64,000 nucleotides of DNA. Source: Larus michahellis. Its lineage: Eukaryota > Chordata > Aves > Charadriiformes > Laridae. The notes under the pieces are model-generated. The model did no database searches and had not been told where the DNA came from. It worked only from the letters and a program-made list of their open reading frames with translations. The DNA lies in NCBI RefSeq assembly GCF_964199755.1, contig NC_133913.1:8038201-8102200 (forward strand). The letters are read 5' to 3'. Positions within the stretch are counted from its first letter, which is position 1. Each line of letters opens with the position of its first letter. The position numbers and the translations under genes were made by a program. This document shows, piece after piece, positions 1 through 11,104 of the stretch.

Positions 1-449
1 CTGCTTTCTCTGGTAGCAGCAGAGATCTTGATTCAACAAGGCTGTGAATTTACTCCTTCTGCTTACTCTTGCCAGCTCCTGCTCTCTGCCTTTCACATAA
101 GCAGGGTGGTGTCCCGAACCCTCTTGCTCAGGGACAGATATTTTGTGCCATAGCCATCCATACCTGTGACAGTTGGGGTGGGTTGCTGATGGCTCCGTCT
201 AGCACAGCCCTGGGTGTCTGTCCTTTGCTCTGCTGAGGAAAGGCCAAATTAATGATGCTCTTGTTGGCACCAGAGTTCCATTTGTCATCCCTCCTGTCAA
301 CGAGATTCCCAAGAGATTTCTTATCAAGGCTACAGTTATTTCTGGCTTCAAATGCCTGGCGTTGATTGGAAGGAGCTGATCTCCTGGACATTAGTTGTAG
401 AGTAACTGACATGAGAGTTATGGTTTTTGCAAGGGTGTGAAGGACTGTG

Positions 450-509
450 TGAACACAGGGACCTACAAAGTGGTGCTGGGGACAGGGACACGCCTTATTG
501 TGAAGCCCA
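450..509 (+). CDS. TRAJ: TCR alpha joining segment (LGTG type)
   Basis: J segment with nonamer GGTTTTTGC (422-430), a 12-base spacer and heptamer GACTGTG (443-449; first base departs from CACTGTG). It reads VNTGTYKVVLGTGTRLIVKP and ends one base into a codon at donor GTGAGT (510). The conserved Phe of FGxG is Leu, so the J beta-bulge is altered. All other parts are intact. Use in a functional receptor is uncertain. A truncated relative lies at 2426. Confidence 0.75.
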
Positions 510-806
510 GTGAGTACAACTGCTGCCCATGTTTCTTGTGCTCTGTACTCAAATCCCCCCTTTCCACCTCCATGAGCACTTACCCAGGGGACAGCCTGGA
601 GACATCCTGGTGACAGGAGGTTTGGGGATGCCCATTGGTTCTGGCACAGGCAGACTGCCTATCTCTGCTCCTGCCCTGCAATCCCCCTGCCTCATGTCAC
701 CCTTCTGCTGCCACTCCCAGGTTTGGCAAGGCTGGCAACACTTTGTGGAGAGATGCTGCTTCTGAAATGGCTTGCTGAGCTTTTTGTTATGGAATGAAAT
801 GCTGTG

Positions 807-865
807 TGATTATGACTCCAGCAAGCTGACCTTTGGCTCAGGGACCAGACTTTCTGTCCAGCCCA
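807..865 (+). CDS. TRAJ: TCR alpha joining segment (KLTFGSG type)
   Basis: Nonamer GCTTTTTGT (779-787), 12-base spacer, heptamer TGCTGTG (800-806). It reads DYDSSKLTFGSGTRLSVQP with canonical FGSG and ends in phase 1 at donor GTGAGT (866). The heptamer keeps the essential TG next to the coding end but starts TG instead of CA, a variant shared by its duplicated relatives at 1717, 2180 and 3651. Probably functional. Confidence 0.88.
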
Positions 866-1247
866 GTGAGTGTGCAGCTTTCCTGTATGTCTTTGACAAA
901 ACTCTTTCAGTGTCCACCAGAGCACCCTGTAGGTATTCTTGTGTCCGTGTCACCCTTCATAGCGGAAGGAGAATTTAGGCACTGTTTCATTTAAGGCAGG
1001 TGGTGAAGAGGAGTCTCATAGATGGTGAATTGCATGAAATCCCCACTCATACTGCTTGGGGCAGAGAGAGCAGTCCCTGAAAATGGGGTTCATACCCTTA
1101 GATCCAACAGTGCTCTTGATCCCACAGAGAGATCTTGAACACTTCAGCATGCAGCTGACTGTGAATGACAGCACTGTCTAGTCGAGGTGAGGGGGCCCAG
1201 CTTGACAAGGGGTAGGGAAGGTTTTTGTTGAGAGAGGAAATGCTGTG

Positions 1248-1313
1248 TGACCACAGGAGCTGGTCTGTATAAACCTGTCTTTGGCTCTGGAACAAGACTC
1301 ACTGTTAGGCCAT
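1248..1313 (+). CDS. TRAJ: TCR alpha joining segment (FGSGTRLTVRP type)
   Basis: Consensus nonamer GGTTTTTGT (1220-1228), 12-base spacer, heptamer TGCTGTG (1241-1247). It reads GAGLYKPVFGSGTRLTVRP and ends at donor GTAAGT (1314). It is closely related to the J at 3294, and both belong to a duplicated block of roughly 0.8 kb. Probably functional. Confidence 0.88.
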
Positions 1314-1716
1314 GTAAGTCCAACAGTGTTCCTCCACTTTCTGTTTTGTCTGAGGCTTTTCTTTGTGCGGTTGACAGCAGCAGTGTGGCTGGGGGTTTGA
1401 CCATTTATGTGTGATGATATCTAGTGATGAACTTTGTTTTAAGGGAACATGCCAGCTTGGTCCAAAACAACCCTTCTTACTCTCAGTTTGCCTGGGATGA
1501 GCAAAGTGACCACATGCCTATTCCAGAATGTCCCAGCTGCCCCATGGTGAGGCTGTCCTACTCCACTGGATTCCAATGGAGTTTCTGTTGCAGTGGAAAG
1601 CACTGTCACGCTTCTGCTGCCCCTCCTAGCCTAGGCATGGCTGGGCAACAGCTTGGGGAGAGGTACGGCTTCTGGAGAGGGTTGCTGGGCTTTTTGTTAT
1701 GGAAGGAAATGCTGTG

Positions 1717-1781
1717 TGATTTTGGTTTCAACTATGACAAACTGACTTTTGGCTCAGGGACCAGACTGTCCGTCCAGCCCA
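1717..1781 (+). CDS. TRAJ: TCR alpha joining segment (KLTFGSG type)
   Basis: Nonamer GCTTTTTGT (1689-1697), 12-base spacer, heptamer TGCTGTG (1710-1716). It reads FGFNYDKLTFGSGTRLSVQP, donor GTGAGT at 1782. Flanks on both sides match those of the J segments at 807 and 3651, including the intron start after the donor. Probably functional. Confidence 0.88.
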
Positions 1782-2179
1782 GTGAGTGTGCAGCTTTCTT
1801 GTGTGTCTTTTTGTTAAAAGCCCTTGAGTGTCTACCGTAGCGCTCTGTAGACTTAGCTGTTGTATCTGTGTCACTTTACAGATGGGAAGGAAATCATAGG
1901 CAATTTTTCATTTAATGCAGAGTATGTAAGCCATCACGGGAGTTTCTGAGAGAGTGGACATGCATAAAAAGTCCCAATTTGAAGTGCAACTTTATCTGAA
2001 ACTGTGCCCTTAATTCTGGCACAAGAGAGACTGCCTATCTCTGCTCCTGCCCTGGGATCCTCCTGCCTCATGTCACCCTTCTACTGATCCCCCAAGCATA
2101 GACTTGGGCAAAGGCTTGGGGAGAGGTGCCGCCTCTGAAGTGGGTTGCTGGGCTTTTTGTTTCAGATGGAAATGCTGTG

Positions 2180-2244
2180 TGATTATGGCACTGGCTACAA
2201 CAAACTGACCTTTGGCTTAGGGACTAGTCTTTCCATCCAGCCCA
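2180..2244 (+). CDS. TRAJ: TCR alpha joining segment (FGLG, weak donor)
   Basis: Nonamer GCTTTTTGT (2152-2160), 12-base spacer, heptamer TGCTGTG (2173-2179). It reads YGTGYNKLTFGLGTSLSIQP. FGxG is kept (FGLG). The donor is GTGTGT (2245) rather than GTGAGT, so splicing to TRAC may be weakened. A fourth member of the KLTFGSG subfamily, probably an ORF-type segment. Confidence 0.75.
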
Positions 2245-2425
2245 GTGTGTGTGCGGCTTTCCCGTGTCTCCCCTTTAAAAGGTCCTTGAGTGTCCACCGG
2301 AGCAGCTTGTAGACTTGCTGGTTGTATCTGGGACACATATGGGAGGGGAAGAAGAACATTGGCACTACTTTCTACAGTAACTGGCATGACAGCTGATGGT
2401 GTTTGCTGAGGTGTAAAGAACTGTG

Positions 2426-2476
2426 TGAATGCAGGGAACTACAAAATGACGCTGGGGACAGGGAAACCGATTAAGT
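2426..2476 (+). pseudogene. Broken TCR alpha joining segment
   Basis: Resembles the J at 450 (NAGNYKMTLGTGK...), with heptamer AACTGTG (2419-2425). The nonamer is not recognisable. The segment collapses after the LGTG block: the codons for the last strand and the normal splice donor are missing. Called a J pseudogene; the end coordinate is approximate. Confidence 0.6.
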
Positions 2477-2885
2477 ACAAATGCTGCCCAGGTGGAGTAT
2501 TTCTTGTGCTTTTTTATCCCAGTCCACCCTTTCCAACTCCCTGAGCACTTACCTTTTTCTGATCTGAGCAGGCTCATTCCTGGCTCTGACAGAGTCCAGG
2601 AAGTCCTGAGCCTTTCCTGAGCAGTGCTTTACTGGGCCCTTCTTTCCCTTAGCAGGAGGATCAGGGCCCGTCTTTTACTTAATGAGAGAACCAGACCTAT
2701 TGCGGCAGAAGTGTGCACCAGTGGATAGTGGTTTACTGCAGTGTACAGCGTTTCTGGATGTCTGCTGAAAGTTTTCTCTTTACGGGGAACAAAGCCAGCA
2801 CCTCAGGCTCCGCAAGAGCAGGGATTGCCTTTCTCACTAAGGAGGTAAATGAGCTTCTGTTCTTGTTGAGGGGAAAAACACTGTG

Positions 2886-2939
2886 TGAACTACAACAAGC
2901 TCACACTTGGCAAAGGGACACAACTCCACATTTTGCCTA
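2886..2939 (+). CDS. TRAJ: TCR alpha joining segment (LGKG type)
   Basis: Nonamer TGTTCTTGT (2858-2866), 12-base spacer, perfect heptamer CACTGTG (2879-2885). It reads NYNKLTLGKGTQLHILP with donor GTAAGT (2940). The conserved Phe is Leu (LGKG). The signal is among the best in the cluster, so rearrangement is plausible even if the product folds less well. Confidence 0.8.
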
Positions 2940-3293
2940 GTAAGTGCTGCCACTTTCTAGTAGTCTCCTTCCATGTGGGGCAAAGATACCCACTGCCCAG
3001 CAAGCTTTCCAGCATCTCTCTTCCTGACCTTCTAGCTCTTCAGCTGTGGGGTTACATGCCACCTGCCTTCCTCCAGGAAAAGTTTTGGCTCAGGGCAGAA
3101 GGAACAGTCCTCCCAGACAGGGTTTGTATCCATAGGTCCAGGGGTGCTCTTGATCACACAGACAGATGGTGGTGGGTCTTCACTTCAGGATGCAGCTGAC
3201 TCTCAGTGACATTCAGCACTGTCTAGTCAGTCTGTGGATGCTCAGCTTTGCCAAGTATTTGGGAAGGTTTTTGTTGAGAGAGAAAATGCTGTG

Positions 3294-3359
3294 TGACCAC
3301 AGGAGCTGGTGCATATAAAACAGTCTTCGGCTCTGGAACAAGACTCACTGTTAGGACAT
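3294..3359 (+). CDS. TRAJ: TCR alpha joining segment (FGSGTRLTVR type)
   Basis: Consensus nonamer GGTTTTTGT (3266-3274), 12-base spacer, heptamer TGCTGTG (3287-3293). It reads GAGAYKTVFGSGTRLTVRT, donor GTAAGT at 3360. Near copy of the J at 1248, including about 200 bases of upstream flank. Probably functional. Confidence 0.88.
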
Positions 3360-3650
3360 GTAAGTCCAAGATTGCTCCTATGCTTTCTGTTTTCTGCAAG
3401 GCCTTGAGCCTGGAGACACTGTGGGGACAGAAGGGAGAGGAAGAAGTCATGTGTGTTAGTTCTGGCCCCATCCATGGCTTCATCCCACACAGCCAGGTTG
3501 TCATATTCCACTCTTGCCCTGGGATCCTCCTGCCTTATGTCACACTTCCACTAGTCGTCCAAGTCTAGACATGGACGGGCAAAAGACTGGGGAGAGGTAC
3601 TGCTTCTGGAGAAGGTTGCTGGGCTTTTTGTTATGGGAGGAAATGCTGTG

Positions 3651-3715
3651 TGATTATGGCACTGGCTATGGCAAGCTGACCTTTGGCTCAGGGACCAGAC
3701 TGTCCGTCACACCCA
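3651..3715 (+). CDS. TRAJ: TCR alpha joining segment (KLTFGSG type)
   Basis: Nonamer GCTTTTTGT (3623-3631), 12-base spacer, heptamer TGCTGTG (3644-3650). It reads YGTGYGKLTFGSGTRLSVTP, donor GTGAGT at 3716. Same subfamily as the segments at 807, 1717 and 2180. Probably functional. Confidence 0.88.
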
Positions 3716-4471
3716 GTGAGTGTGCAGCTTTCCTGTGTGTCTTCTATCGAAAGTCCTTGAATGTCCACTGGACCTCCCTGTAGATATACTTGTTGTGTCT
3801 GCGTCACATTATAGAATGGAAGTAGAACATAGGTGCTATTTCAGTTTAGTCCTGTGCCCAGAAACATTTCCAGATGTTGAACTTTTGCTATTTAGAGAAA
3901 GATGCTACGGACATGGTGATCCAGGATGGTGATAGTCCGCCAGCCAACAGGAACAGAAGTGTGGTGGTTTAGGACATATGGACAGCTTGACCAACTCGTG
4001 CTCAGTACCTGTGTATGGCTTTGTAAGGCCGTGCGGGATCGTAAAGGGGGTTGAGTTCTATTCCTTCCCTTAGAACTTTCAGGGTACTTGGGCAAGGCTC
4101 TGATGTTGCTTGGTGCAAAGGTTTCCTGAGAGTCATGTGAAATAGCTCTAGGTAGGTAGATTGTCTTTCTGAGCATAACCAGATCATTATGACACTTGCT
4201 TTCAGCCTAATTAGGGTGTGGACAGTGAAAGGAGGAACGTGAGGTGGCTGCGGTGACAGGCAGAAGTGGAAGGACCGTCAAGAAAGCCAAGCAAGTGAAA
4301 TTGCCCACCACTGATCTACTCTGCAGCAATGCAGCAGGTTTTCACTTCAGAGTGAGCATCCCGCTCTCCCAGGATGTAAGGGAAGAGGCTGCCAGTACGG
4401 CTGGACTGGTGGAGGTGTTGCCAATTGGGAGCCAGCACTTCAGGGTTTCTGTGAAGTGCTCTGCTGTTGTG

Positions 4472-4525
4472 ACAGCAGCCTCAAATTCACCTTTGGCTCA
4501 GGGACTAAAGTCACCGTCTGGCCAA
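4472..4525 (+). CDS. TRAJ: TCR alpha joining segment
   Basis: Nonamer GGTTTCTGT (4444-4452), 12-base spacer, heptamer TGTTGTG (4465-4471). It reads DSSLKFTFGSGTKVTVWP (the first codon uses the last heptamer base) with canonical FGSG and donor GTGAGT (4526). Probably functional. Confidence 0.85.
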
Positions 4526-5060
4526 GTGAGTGGGTTAATGCCTGTGTGTTGCAATCTCATCTCTGACAATGATGTCCAAAGGCTGTGCTGTGACTGGGCA
4601 AGAAAAGGGATTGTCTCGTTGAAATGCATAGTACTGATTTAAATACTGAAACGGTTCTTGCATTGTAAAAAAGCCACCTGTAGATGGAAATCTGGATAGG
4701 AAGGTGGACTTCATCAATTCCTCTGACCCTAGACTGGGTTCATGTTATTCACATCCCTTTTGCCATTCCTGATCACTGTCTTTGGAACAGTGATCAGGAA
4801 GTGTTTCCTGCCAACTCAGGAGTAGGTTCTTCCCATCTCTCATACCTGAGGTGACTGTAATCAAATCTAGTTATTCCCATGCATGTGAACAGTGAAGAAG
4901 GTCTTTGGCAAAGAGAGGCTGGAGGAGGTCGTGCAGGACTGTGTGGGTATTTATAGTTTCTCTCAGAGGCAGATCCACGATTGGATGTATCCAAGCCCTC
5001 CAAGAGGCACTGAGGCGGCTGAATGAAGAGGCCCATTTTGTAAAGACTTGTGACACTGTG

Positions 5061-5123
5061 CTAATGCTGGAGGATGGGGAAAACTCACATGGGGAAGTGG
5101 GACCCGACTTCTCGTTGCCCCAG
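5061..5123 (+). CDS. TRAJ: TCR alpha joining segment with Trp (WGSG)
   Basis: Perfect heptamer CACTGTG (5054-5060) with a weak nonamer CCATTTTGT (5033-5041) at a 12-base spacing. It reads NAGGWGKLTWGSGTRLLVAP, donor GTGAGC at 5124, phase 1 like the others. Phe of FGxG is Trp. Its C-terminal half resembles the J at 11822 (LLVAP ending). Some mammalian J-alpha segments also carry Trp here, so function is possible. Confidence 0.75.
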
Positions 5124-5635
5124 GTGAGCTGTCTCTTCTTTGAGTCAAGGCAGATGCAACACTGATGACACTGTGCTCTGTCTTCAAAAACAAGAGGGTA
5201 GTGGCTCTGTGGAGCAATTTGGGATGGTTTTAGTATTCCCTGGAAAGAAGTGGCAGACTTCCTATTTAACCAATGTGCACCAGGAAAGCGTCCATCCTAG
5301 GGAAAGGGAGCAAGTGAAAAGTGAAAAGAAGGAAGTGAAATCCAAGAAGAGAGAAGTGGAAAAGAATCTAACAGTCTTTAGTGAGTGGTGAGAGTTTGGA
5401 TTTGTCAAGGATGGAGGTGGAAAGGGAGGGAAGAGCCCCGTGAGTCTTCCTTGTGGTATTAATGGGACTGTATTGTGGGGAGGAAGAAGAACAAGCAGTG
5501 GACACGTAGGTAAGACGTAATGCATTGCAAGCGTTTGTGTGGAGAAATGGAAGGATTTCCTTGAGGAAAGTCGTCCAGGTGGTCTGTGGTGGATAGGAGT
5601 GTGCAGAGGTTTTTGCTCTGGCAGACAACACAGTG

Positions 5636-5693
5636 TCTATGAATACCTACCAATTTACGTTTGGACATGGAACCAGGCTCGTGGTAAAAGCAA
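5636..5693 (+). CDS. TRAJ: TCR alpha joining segment
   Basis: Nonamer GGTTTTTGC (5608-5616), 12-base spacer, heptamer CACAGTG (5629-5635), one of the best signals in the cluster. It reads SMNTYQFTFGHGTRLVVKA with canonical FGHG and donor GTAAGA (5694). Probably functional. Confidence 0.88.
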
Positions 5694-5961
5694 GTAAGAT
5701 TTCTGAGATTTGGGACACTGAGTTGTTCAGTGGAAAAATTCAACCCACCCAAGCGCAAGGTTAATGTTTGCTAAGAGAGGCGCAAAATGCGGTTCAGAAG
5801 CTGGCTGTTGCCAAAAAGTCATAACAGTGACCTCTTGGTTACCGTAGTATCTGCTGGATATTGCAAAAGAGGAAAGATGGTCCTCAGAGGAATGAAGTAA
5901 ATTGCACAAGCTGTGGAGCTCTCCTGTGACATAAGATGTAAAAACCTTTCCTTCCAGTAGT

Positions 5962-6009
5962 GTAATGACCTCAGGTTTGGAGTAGGAACTAACCACCTTC
6001 TTTCTCCAG
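5962..6009 (+). pseudogene. Degenerate TCR alpha joining segment
   Basis: Reads NDLRFGVGTNHLLSP, so a FGVG block is present and open. No convincing heptamer or nonamer lies upstream, and the expected donor reads GCACGG instead of GTRAG. Likely a J pseudogene; the start is approximate. Confidence 0.4.
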
Positions 6010-7310
6010 GCACGGGAACATTGCAAGTTAGGTAAATGACTAACTGTAGCTCAGGTACGCTCAGGTTTGAAAACTAGTCACAGAAAACTCTGTAGTTTAT
6101 TTCTTCCCTTCATCTGGAATAAAATGATGGGTAAGAAAATTGGTCGCTAACTATAAACAAGGGGGGAATTCCTGCTAGCTGCTTGGGTTTGGAGATATAC
6201 AATGCAACAATCCCGAAGGAAAGAAAAAAAATAATTAGTTCTTTCCTCCTTTGAAAACTGTGAGTTTATACTCACACCTAAGAAGCTTTCCCGAGCATTG
6301 GAATCAGAAACCTCAAGTAAAATTTTTCACTAGTTCAGTAATTAATCTCAAGTTCAGCCAGAGTTGTAGATTCTTCAGGATATTTTTGACTTTCACAGAA
6401 GGAAAAATAGGTAAGAAAAGTCAAGCTCTTGTAGAAGACTGCCAAACCAATATTTTTTCCCCATTGGAAGAGAGTGAAAGGAATTGTAAATGCTTCACCC
6501 GTGGCTTAGGTGTTCTCTCAGCTTTCTCAGAAATTAAATCCCGTTTTCTCTTCGGCATGGAGAGCAGACTGAATTGTGCTCTAGGTTTTGCAGGAAGAAT
6601 GGGAGAGAGGTGTCACTGGTGCTTGGATTTTGTTTACTCATTAAGCAATGAATTAGCTATGATCTTATACTCCCTAGATTTTACAAGCTCTTCAGGGACA
6701 GGGTTCTTTTACGGGTGGACTTTAAGGAAGGACGCTGGGCTTGACAGTAATGAGTGAGTGAGGTTTTGATGCACTGTGCCCCGATCTCATTTTGTGTGTG
6801 AATGCATTTTTCCAGTTAGGTATGACTTGGTTTACAGAGCTTCCATCAGCTTTTATCATGCAAAACTAGGTAGTTGTGCAAATTGGGAGCGTGCATTTGG
6901 ACACTCTTGTCTAAATTACCCCAGTTTGGCTCCAACTGATTTCTTTTTGGGATTTGGTTGTAGTGGTTTTTTGGTGAAGTTTTTGTTGTTGTTCTTGTTT
7001 TTCTATTTGCTATCCCAGCTCCAAGCTTCTGTGAATGCATGGCCTGAATTCGGGTTTTGATATTTGATTTTTCTGTATTATTCTTTTCAGCCCTTCTCAA
7101 AATAAGTATGCCATTCAGTTCCTTCTGCTATCTAGGGCAACTCAGCTTCTCTGTGGCCCTGGATGATGGAAAATTGACTATTGCGCTTATAGAGTGCTTG
7201 CTTGTGCGTGTGTAGCTGTAGGATCATCACTGCTGAACCCAAACTGCCATGGAAGACCTAGTTCTGGAGAAGATCGAGGGGAGATTTCTGTTGTGTGCTG
7301 AAGTACTGTG

Positions 7311-7379
7311 CAGTCTTCAGGGCATGAATCAAGCCCACGTTTGGTCGTGGAACCCCCCCCTCACACTGAAACCCAGCAA
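7311..7379 (+). pseudogene. TCR alpha joining pseudogene (FGRG)
   Basis: Good signal: nonamer GATTTCTGT (7283-7291), 12-base spacer, heptamer TACTGTG (7304-7310). The frame holding IKPTFGRGT has a stop at 7325-7327 and another after a run of eight C bases that probably shifted the frame. The usual donor is replaced by AGTATT. A rearrangeable but non-coding J. Confidence 0.6.
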
Positions 7380-7798
7380 GTATTAATTAATACAATACGA
7401 AGTGCAGCCTGCAAAGGAAGGTGATCATTGCAAGAGAACAGAGCAGAAAGGTAACACAGACTGGTGAGACTGGTGGCAGCAGTCAGAAAGCTTCTAAACA
7501 CTGTCTGGAAAGTTGTATAAGCAACTGATTGACAGATGCTGCTATTGTGTGGAGACAGAGGAAAGAATGAACAGGTGACTAATTAGGTGGTGGACAATAG
7601 CTAGACTAGTGAGTGTCAGGAATGATTAAGTAGGCAGAGGAATGTGGCTGGAGGAAGTGTTTATTTCAACATACATGCTGAGGCCAATAACCTTGGTTAG
7701 ATTATTCCAATAAGCATTTTGCATTGCCATGTTCTCAAGTCTTAATCCAGCGTATATGCAGAGCAGTGCACCATTTTGCAAAGCACAGTGTCACAGTG

Positions 7799-7858
7799 TC
7801 ACTGTGAGCTATGGCAAACTTACATTCGGAGCTGGAACCAAACTGGCAGTTTCTCTAG
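7799..7858 (+). CDS. TRAJ: TCR alpha joining segment
   Basis: Three heptamer-like words are stacked here (CACAGTG 7784, CACAGTG 7792, CACTGTG 7800). Only the middle one sits 12 bases from a nonamer-like CCATTTTGC (7771-7779), which sets the start at 7799. It reads TVSYGKLTFGAGTKLAVSL with canonical FGAG and donor GTACGT (7859). Probably functional. Confidence 0.82.
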
Positions 7859-9792
7859 GTACGTCTGAATTCTCACGTCGTTCATCTTGGAAGTAATTTC
7901 ATTTTTTAAGTTATTTTGCCTATTTCATCATTCCACAATATATTAGGAATAGGACTATAAATTTTCAGCTCGTATAAGAGCAAGTGATTTCCATGGCTAC
8001 ATATATATTTTCCCCTCCCTATTCCTGATGATGAACTATCCATAGCGGAAGTTTCATATGTGCAAGAGGATTTTTCTTGGAAAGTCAACAGGAAGTGGGA
8101 TCCTAAATCAAAGATCCTCATGTAGAGGAGAAGAAAAGGGAAATAAAGCCAGCATGGGCCAGCAAAATGTAGAGTGGTGAGACTAGTCTCATAAAGCTGT
8201 AGCAGGTAAAAAAGACTGTTCTAGCATGTGGATGCTCATACTTTAAGATAACAAAACTCCTAGTTTTGTTACGCAGATGCAAAATATAAGCACATATTGG
8301 GTCTTTGCTTTGGAGATCCTCAATAAAGCTGTAATGATAGGTGGATTCTGTTCTGGATAGGTTCTGTAATATTGTGAAGCATTATATAAATACTGGAAGC
8401 TTAGGAAGCAAGCTTGTTCCTGAGAATGATACCAAATTTGTATTCACAGCCAACTAGTTGAGTACTGTGAAATTACCTTGACCTTCAACATCCACATGAA
8501 GCTTGGAGAACATTAGAAGTGAAGTTCTGAAACTGCTGGAGAACAGTGTGAGAAGTCTTAAAAGCTAGGGTGCAATAGATATCCAGACAGAGGGGAAAGT
8601 GGTCAAGAAGCAAAGTTCATTACTGAATGACTTTTGTGGAAAGATGGAAAGGTGACCCTGACCACAAAATATTTTTCTCTGAAGAAAAAAGCAGGAAAAA
8701 CATTGTGCTTTGGCAGTTGCTGCCACAAGTGTCTGAAAAAAATTCCCCCAAGCCCCCACACTTCTTCTCTTGTCTGAAACTCTTTTGAAAAGGGAAAGAA
8801 AGTAAGGCAGATCCTGAAACACCAATATTTTTCTGTAAATATATAATTTTTTTCCAAATTTCTTAAGAAAATAATACTTTTAGGAGCATTTAATATCTAA
8901 ATGCTTTGGATTTACTCTAGCAAAATAATGTTTCCATTTCTTAAAACGGAAGGACACTTTCAAAATAATTTATTCTGAAAGTTAAAAAACACAGCAATAT
9001 AAAGAAACTATTAATTCTGAAAACCTCTGGGGAAATTCCTCATATTTCAAATGACCCTCCTGACGCTGTTCAAAAACATCTGAGAAAATTAAGAAACTCA
9101 AGTTTATATGGAGCTATCAACAAGCTAAATGAGCTATAAATCAAGGCTCTGCCTGAGTTCATTTACACGTGCCCTAATTTACCATTATAGTCATATCTAT
9201 ATGCAACTGCTTCAGATCTCGCTCTGGTCACAGTGTAGAACCTAAGAGCTTCCTGAATGCATATTGAAACCTCAGTGGTTAATGACAGAATAAGCAATGG
9301 TGTCCCTGCCACAAAAAAAATTTCATACCAAGAAGTGTGCTTTCTACTTACAAGCTAAATGGCCAATTTGCTCTGGAATCACTCTTAACTAATTCAGATG
9401 GTGAATCCAAGAGAATGGTATGATGGAGTTTGTACTTCATCATCAAACACTAGATAAGCTGTGAAGTAACAGTAAATAAACTAATTTTTGAGAGAGGAAT
9501 CTGACTGACAGACTAAATAAATGCGGAATGAGATGAAGAATAGAACTTGTGATGCAGGTAGCCTTCTGGACAGAATGGAATAAATATGATGGAGGGGAAT
9601 ATTAAGGAACAAGTGTCTGGGAGTTTGAAAGATGCAAAACAACACATGGAAAGAAAATCAGAAAATAATAGTCCTAGATAGATGGAACTGTCTAATTGCA
9701 GAGATAAATACAATTTCTTTTGGTGGAGTGTTTCACCATTGAAGATTCCATTCAATATCAGTCTGGATATTGTAGGGGCCTGTGCTATTGTG

Positions 9793-9854
9793 TGACTATG
9801 GAAGTAGTTACAAACTCACATTTGGATCTGGGACAAGACTTCTGGTTTTGCCAG
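9793..9854 (+). CDS. TRAJ: TCR alpha joining segment
   Basis: Nonamer GGATATTGT (9765-9773), 12-base spacer, heptamer TATTGTG (9786-9792). It reads DYGSSYKLTFGSGTRLLVLP with canonical FGSG and donor GTACGT (9855). It stands alone between long non-coding stretches; a CR1 pair follows it. Probably functional. Confidence 0.87.
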
Positions 9855-10229
9855 GTACGTTTATCCTGATGTTTTGGCTGATTTGCAAGTTTGTTGTGGA
9901 TAAACACCAAGATCTGGGAAGTGGCAGCTGTCAAAGGCATAATAGCCTGAGGTCTCACTTTAACCAGCCAAATTTATTCCACAGCAGCTGTCCAAGCAGT
10001 CTGCCTTGAGGCAGCTGCAGGCAGGCATGTGCTTTCAGTGCTCTTCCATCAGTTGCGTTCCTGTGATAAGCTACAACAAAGACTGTTTTTGCTCTTGTTA
10101 AGCTAAGTCGTGAATTTGTTTTCTTCTGAGGGTTAATCCATGCCACTTCCATTGGCCTCAAGCAAAGTCATGGATGATATAAATCTGATGAAAGTGCATT
10201 GAAACACAAGAATTGTTATCCTATTTATA

Positions 10230-10640
10230 TTGCTGGACACGAGCCAGCAACATGCACTCACAGCCCAGAAAGCCAAGTATATCCTGGGCTGCATCAAAAG
10301 AAACATGGCCAGCAGGTCGAGGGTGGTGATCATGTCCCTCTACTCTGCTCTGGAGAGACGCCACCTCCTGTAGTGCATCCAGCTCTTGAGTCCTTAGTAT
10401 GAGAAAGACATGGACCTGTTAGAGCAGGTCCAAAGGAGGGATACAAAAATCATCAGAAGCATGGAACACATCTCCTGTGAGGAAAGGCAAAGAGAGTTGG
10501 CATTGTTCAGCCTGGAGAAGGCTCTGGGGAGACCTTATTGCAGCCTTTCAATACTTAATGGGGAGTAATACGAAAGTTGGAGACAAACTTTTTAGTAGGG
10601 CCTGTAGCAATAGGAAAAGGGGTAATTGTTTTAAACTAAA
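10230..10640 (+). mobile_element. CR1 LINE fragment (5' member of a pair)
   Basis: Decayed 3' part of CR1 ORF2. On the + strand it carries the familiar C-terminal pattern (KRNMASRSR, then YSAL near 10340), followed by the [15 protein letters not shown]-like stretch near 10480. Several stops. It lies in the intron between the J segments at 9793 and 11377. Confidence 0.8.
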
Positions 10641-11104
10641 ATGGGGATAGTGTGCCCAGTAGGACTAGGGAATTGATTGTGCTGCTGTACTCGGCACTGG
10701 TGAGGCCTCACCTCGAATACTGTGTTCAGTTTTGGGCCCCTCACTACAAGATAGACATTAAGGTGCTGGAGCATGTCCAGAGAAGGGCAACAAAGCTGGT
10801 GAGGGGTCTAGAGCACAAGTCTTATGAGGAGATTCTAAAATTCTCTTATGATTCTAAAAGAGGGTAGATTCAGACTAGAAATAAGGGAAAAAAGTTTTTA
10901 CTATGAGGGTGGTGAAACACTGGAACAGGTTTCACAGAGAGGTGTTAGATGCCCCATCCCTGGACACATTCAAGGTCAGGTTAGATGTGGCTCTGAGCAA
11001 CCTGATCTAGTTGAAGACGTTTCTGGTCTTTACAGGGGTGGTTGGTCTAGATGACATTTAAAGGTCCGTTCCAACCCAAACCATGCTTTGATTCTATGAT
11101 TCAG
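10641..11104 (+). mobile_element. CR1 LINE fragment (3' member of a pair)
   Basis: Second CR1 3' end directly behind the first, restarting at the [12 protein letters not shown] stretch (about 10690) and running to the typical tail (GGTCCGTTCCAACCCAAACC, then TGATTCTATGATTC, ending near 11104). An internal deletion removes the middle of the ORF. The restart shows two separate insertions rather than one. Confidence 0.85.

Noticed and set aside
6535-6735. Two J-like blocks: FGMESRL near 6551 and KLFRDRVLLRV near 6685.
   Set aside because: Neither has a recombination signal or splice donor; both may be chance or very old J relics.
6251-6757. A 168-codon open frame in the J cluster.
   Set aside because: No recognisable domain, lies in a J intron region, no codon or splice support.
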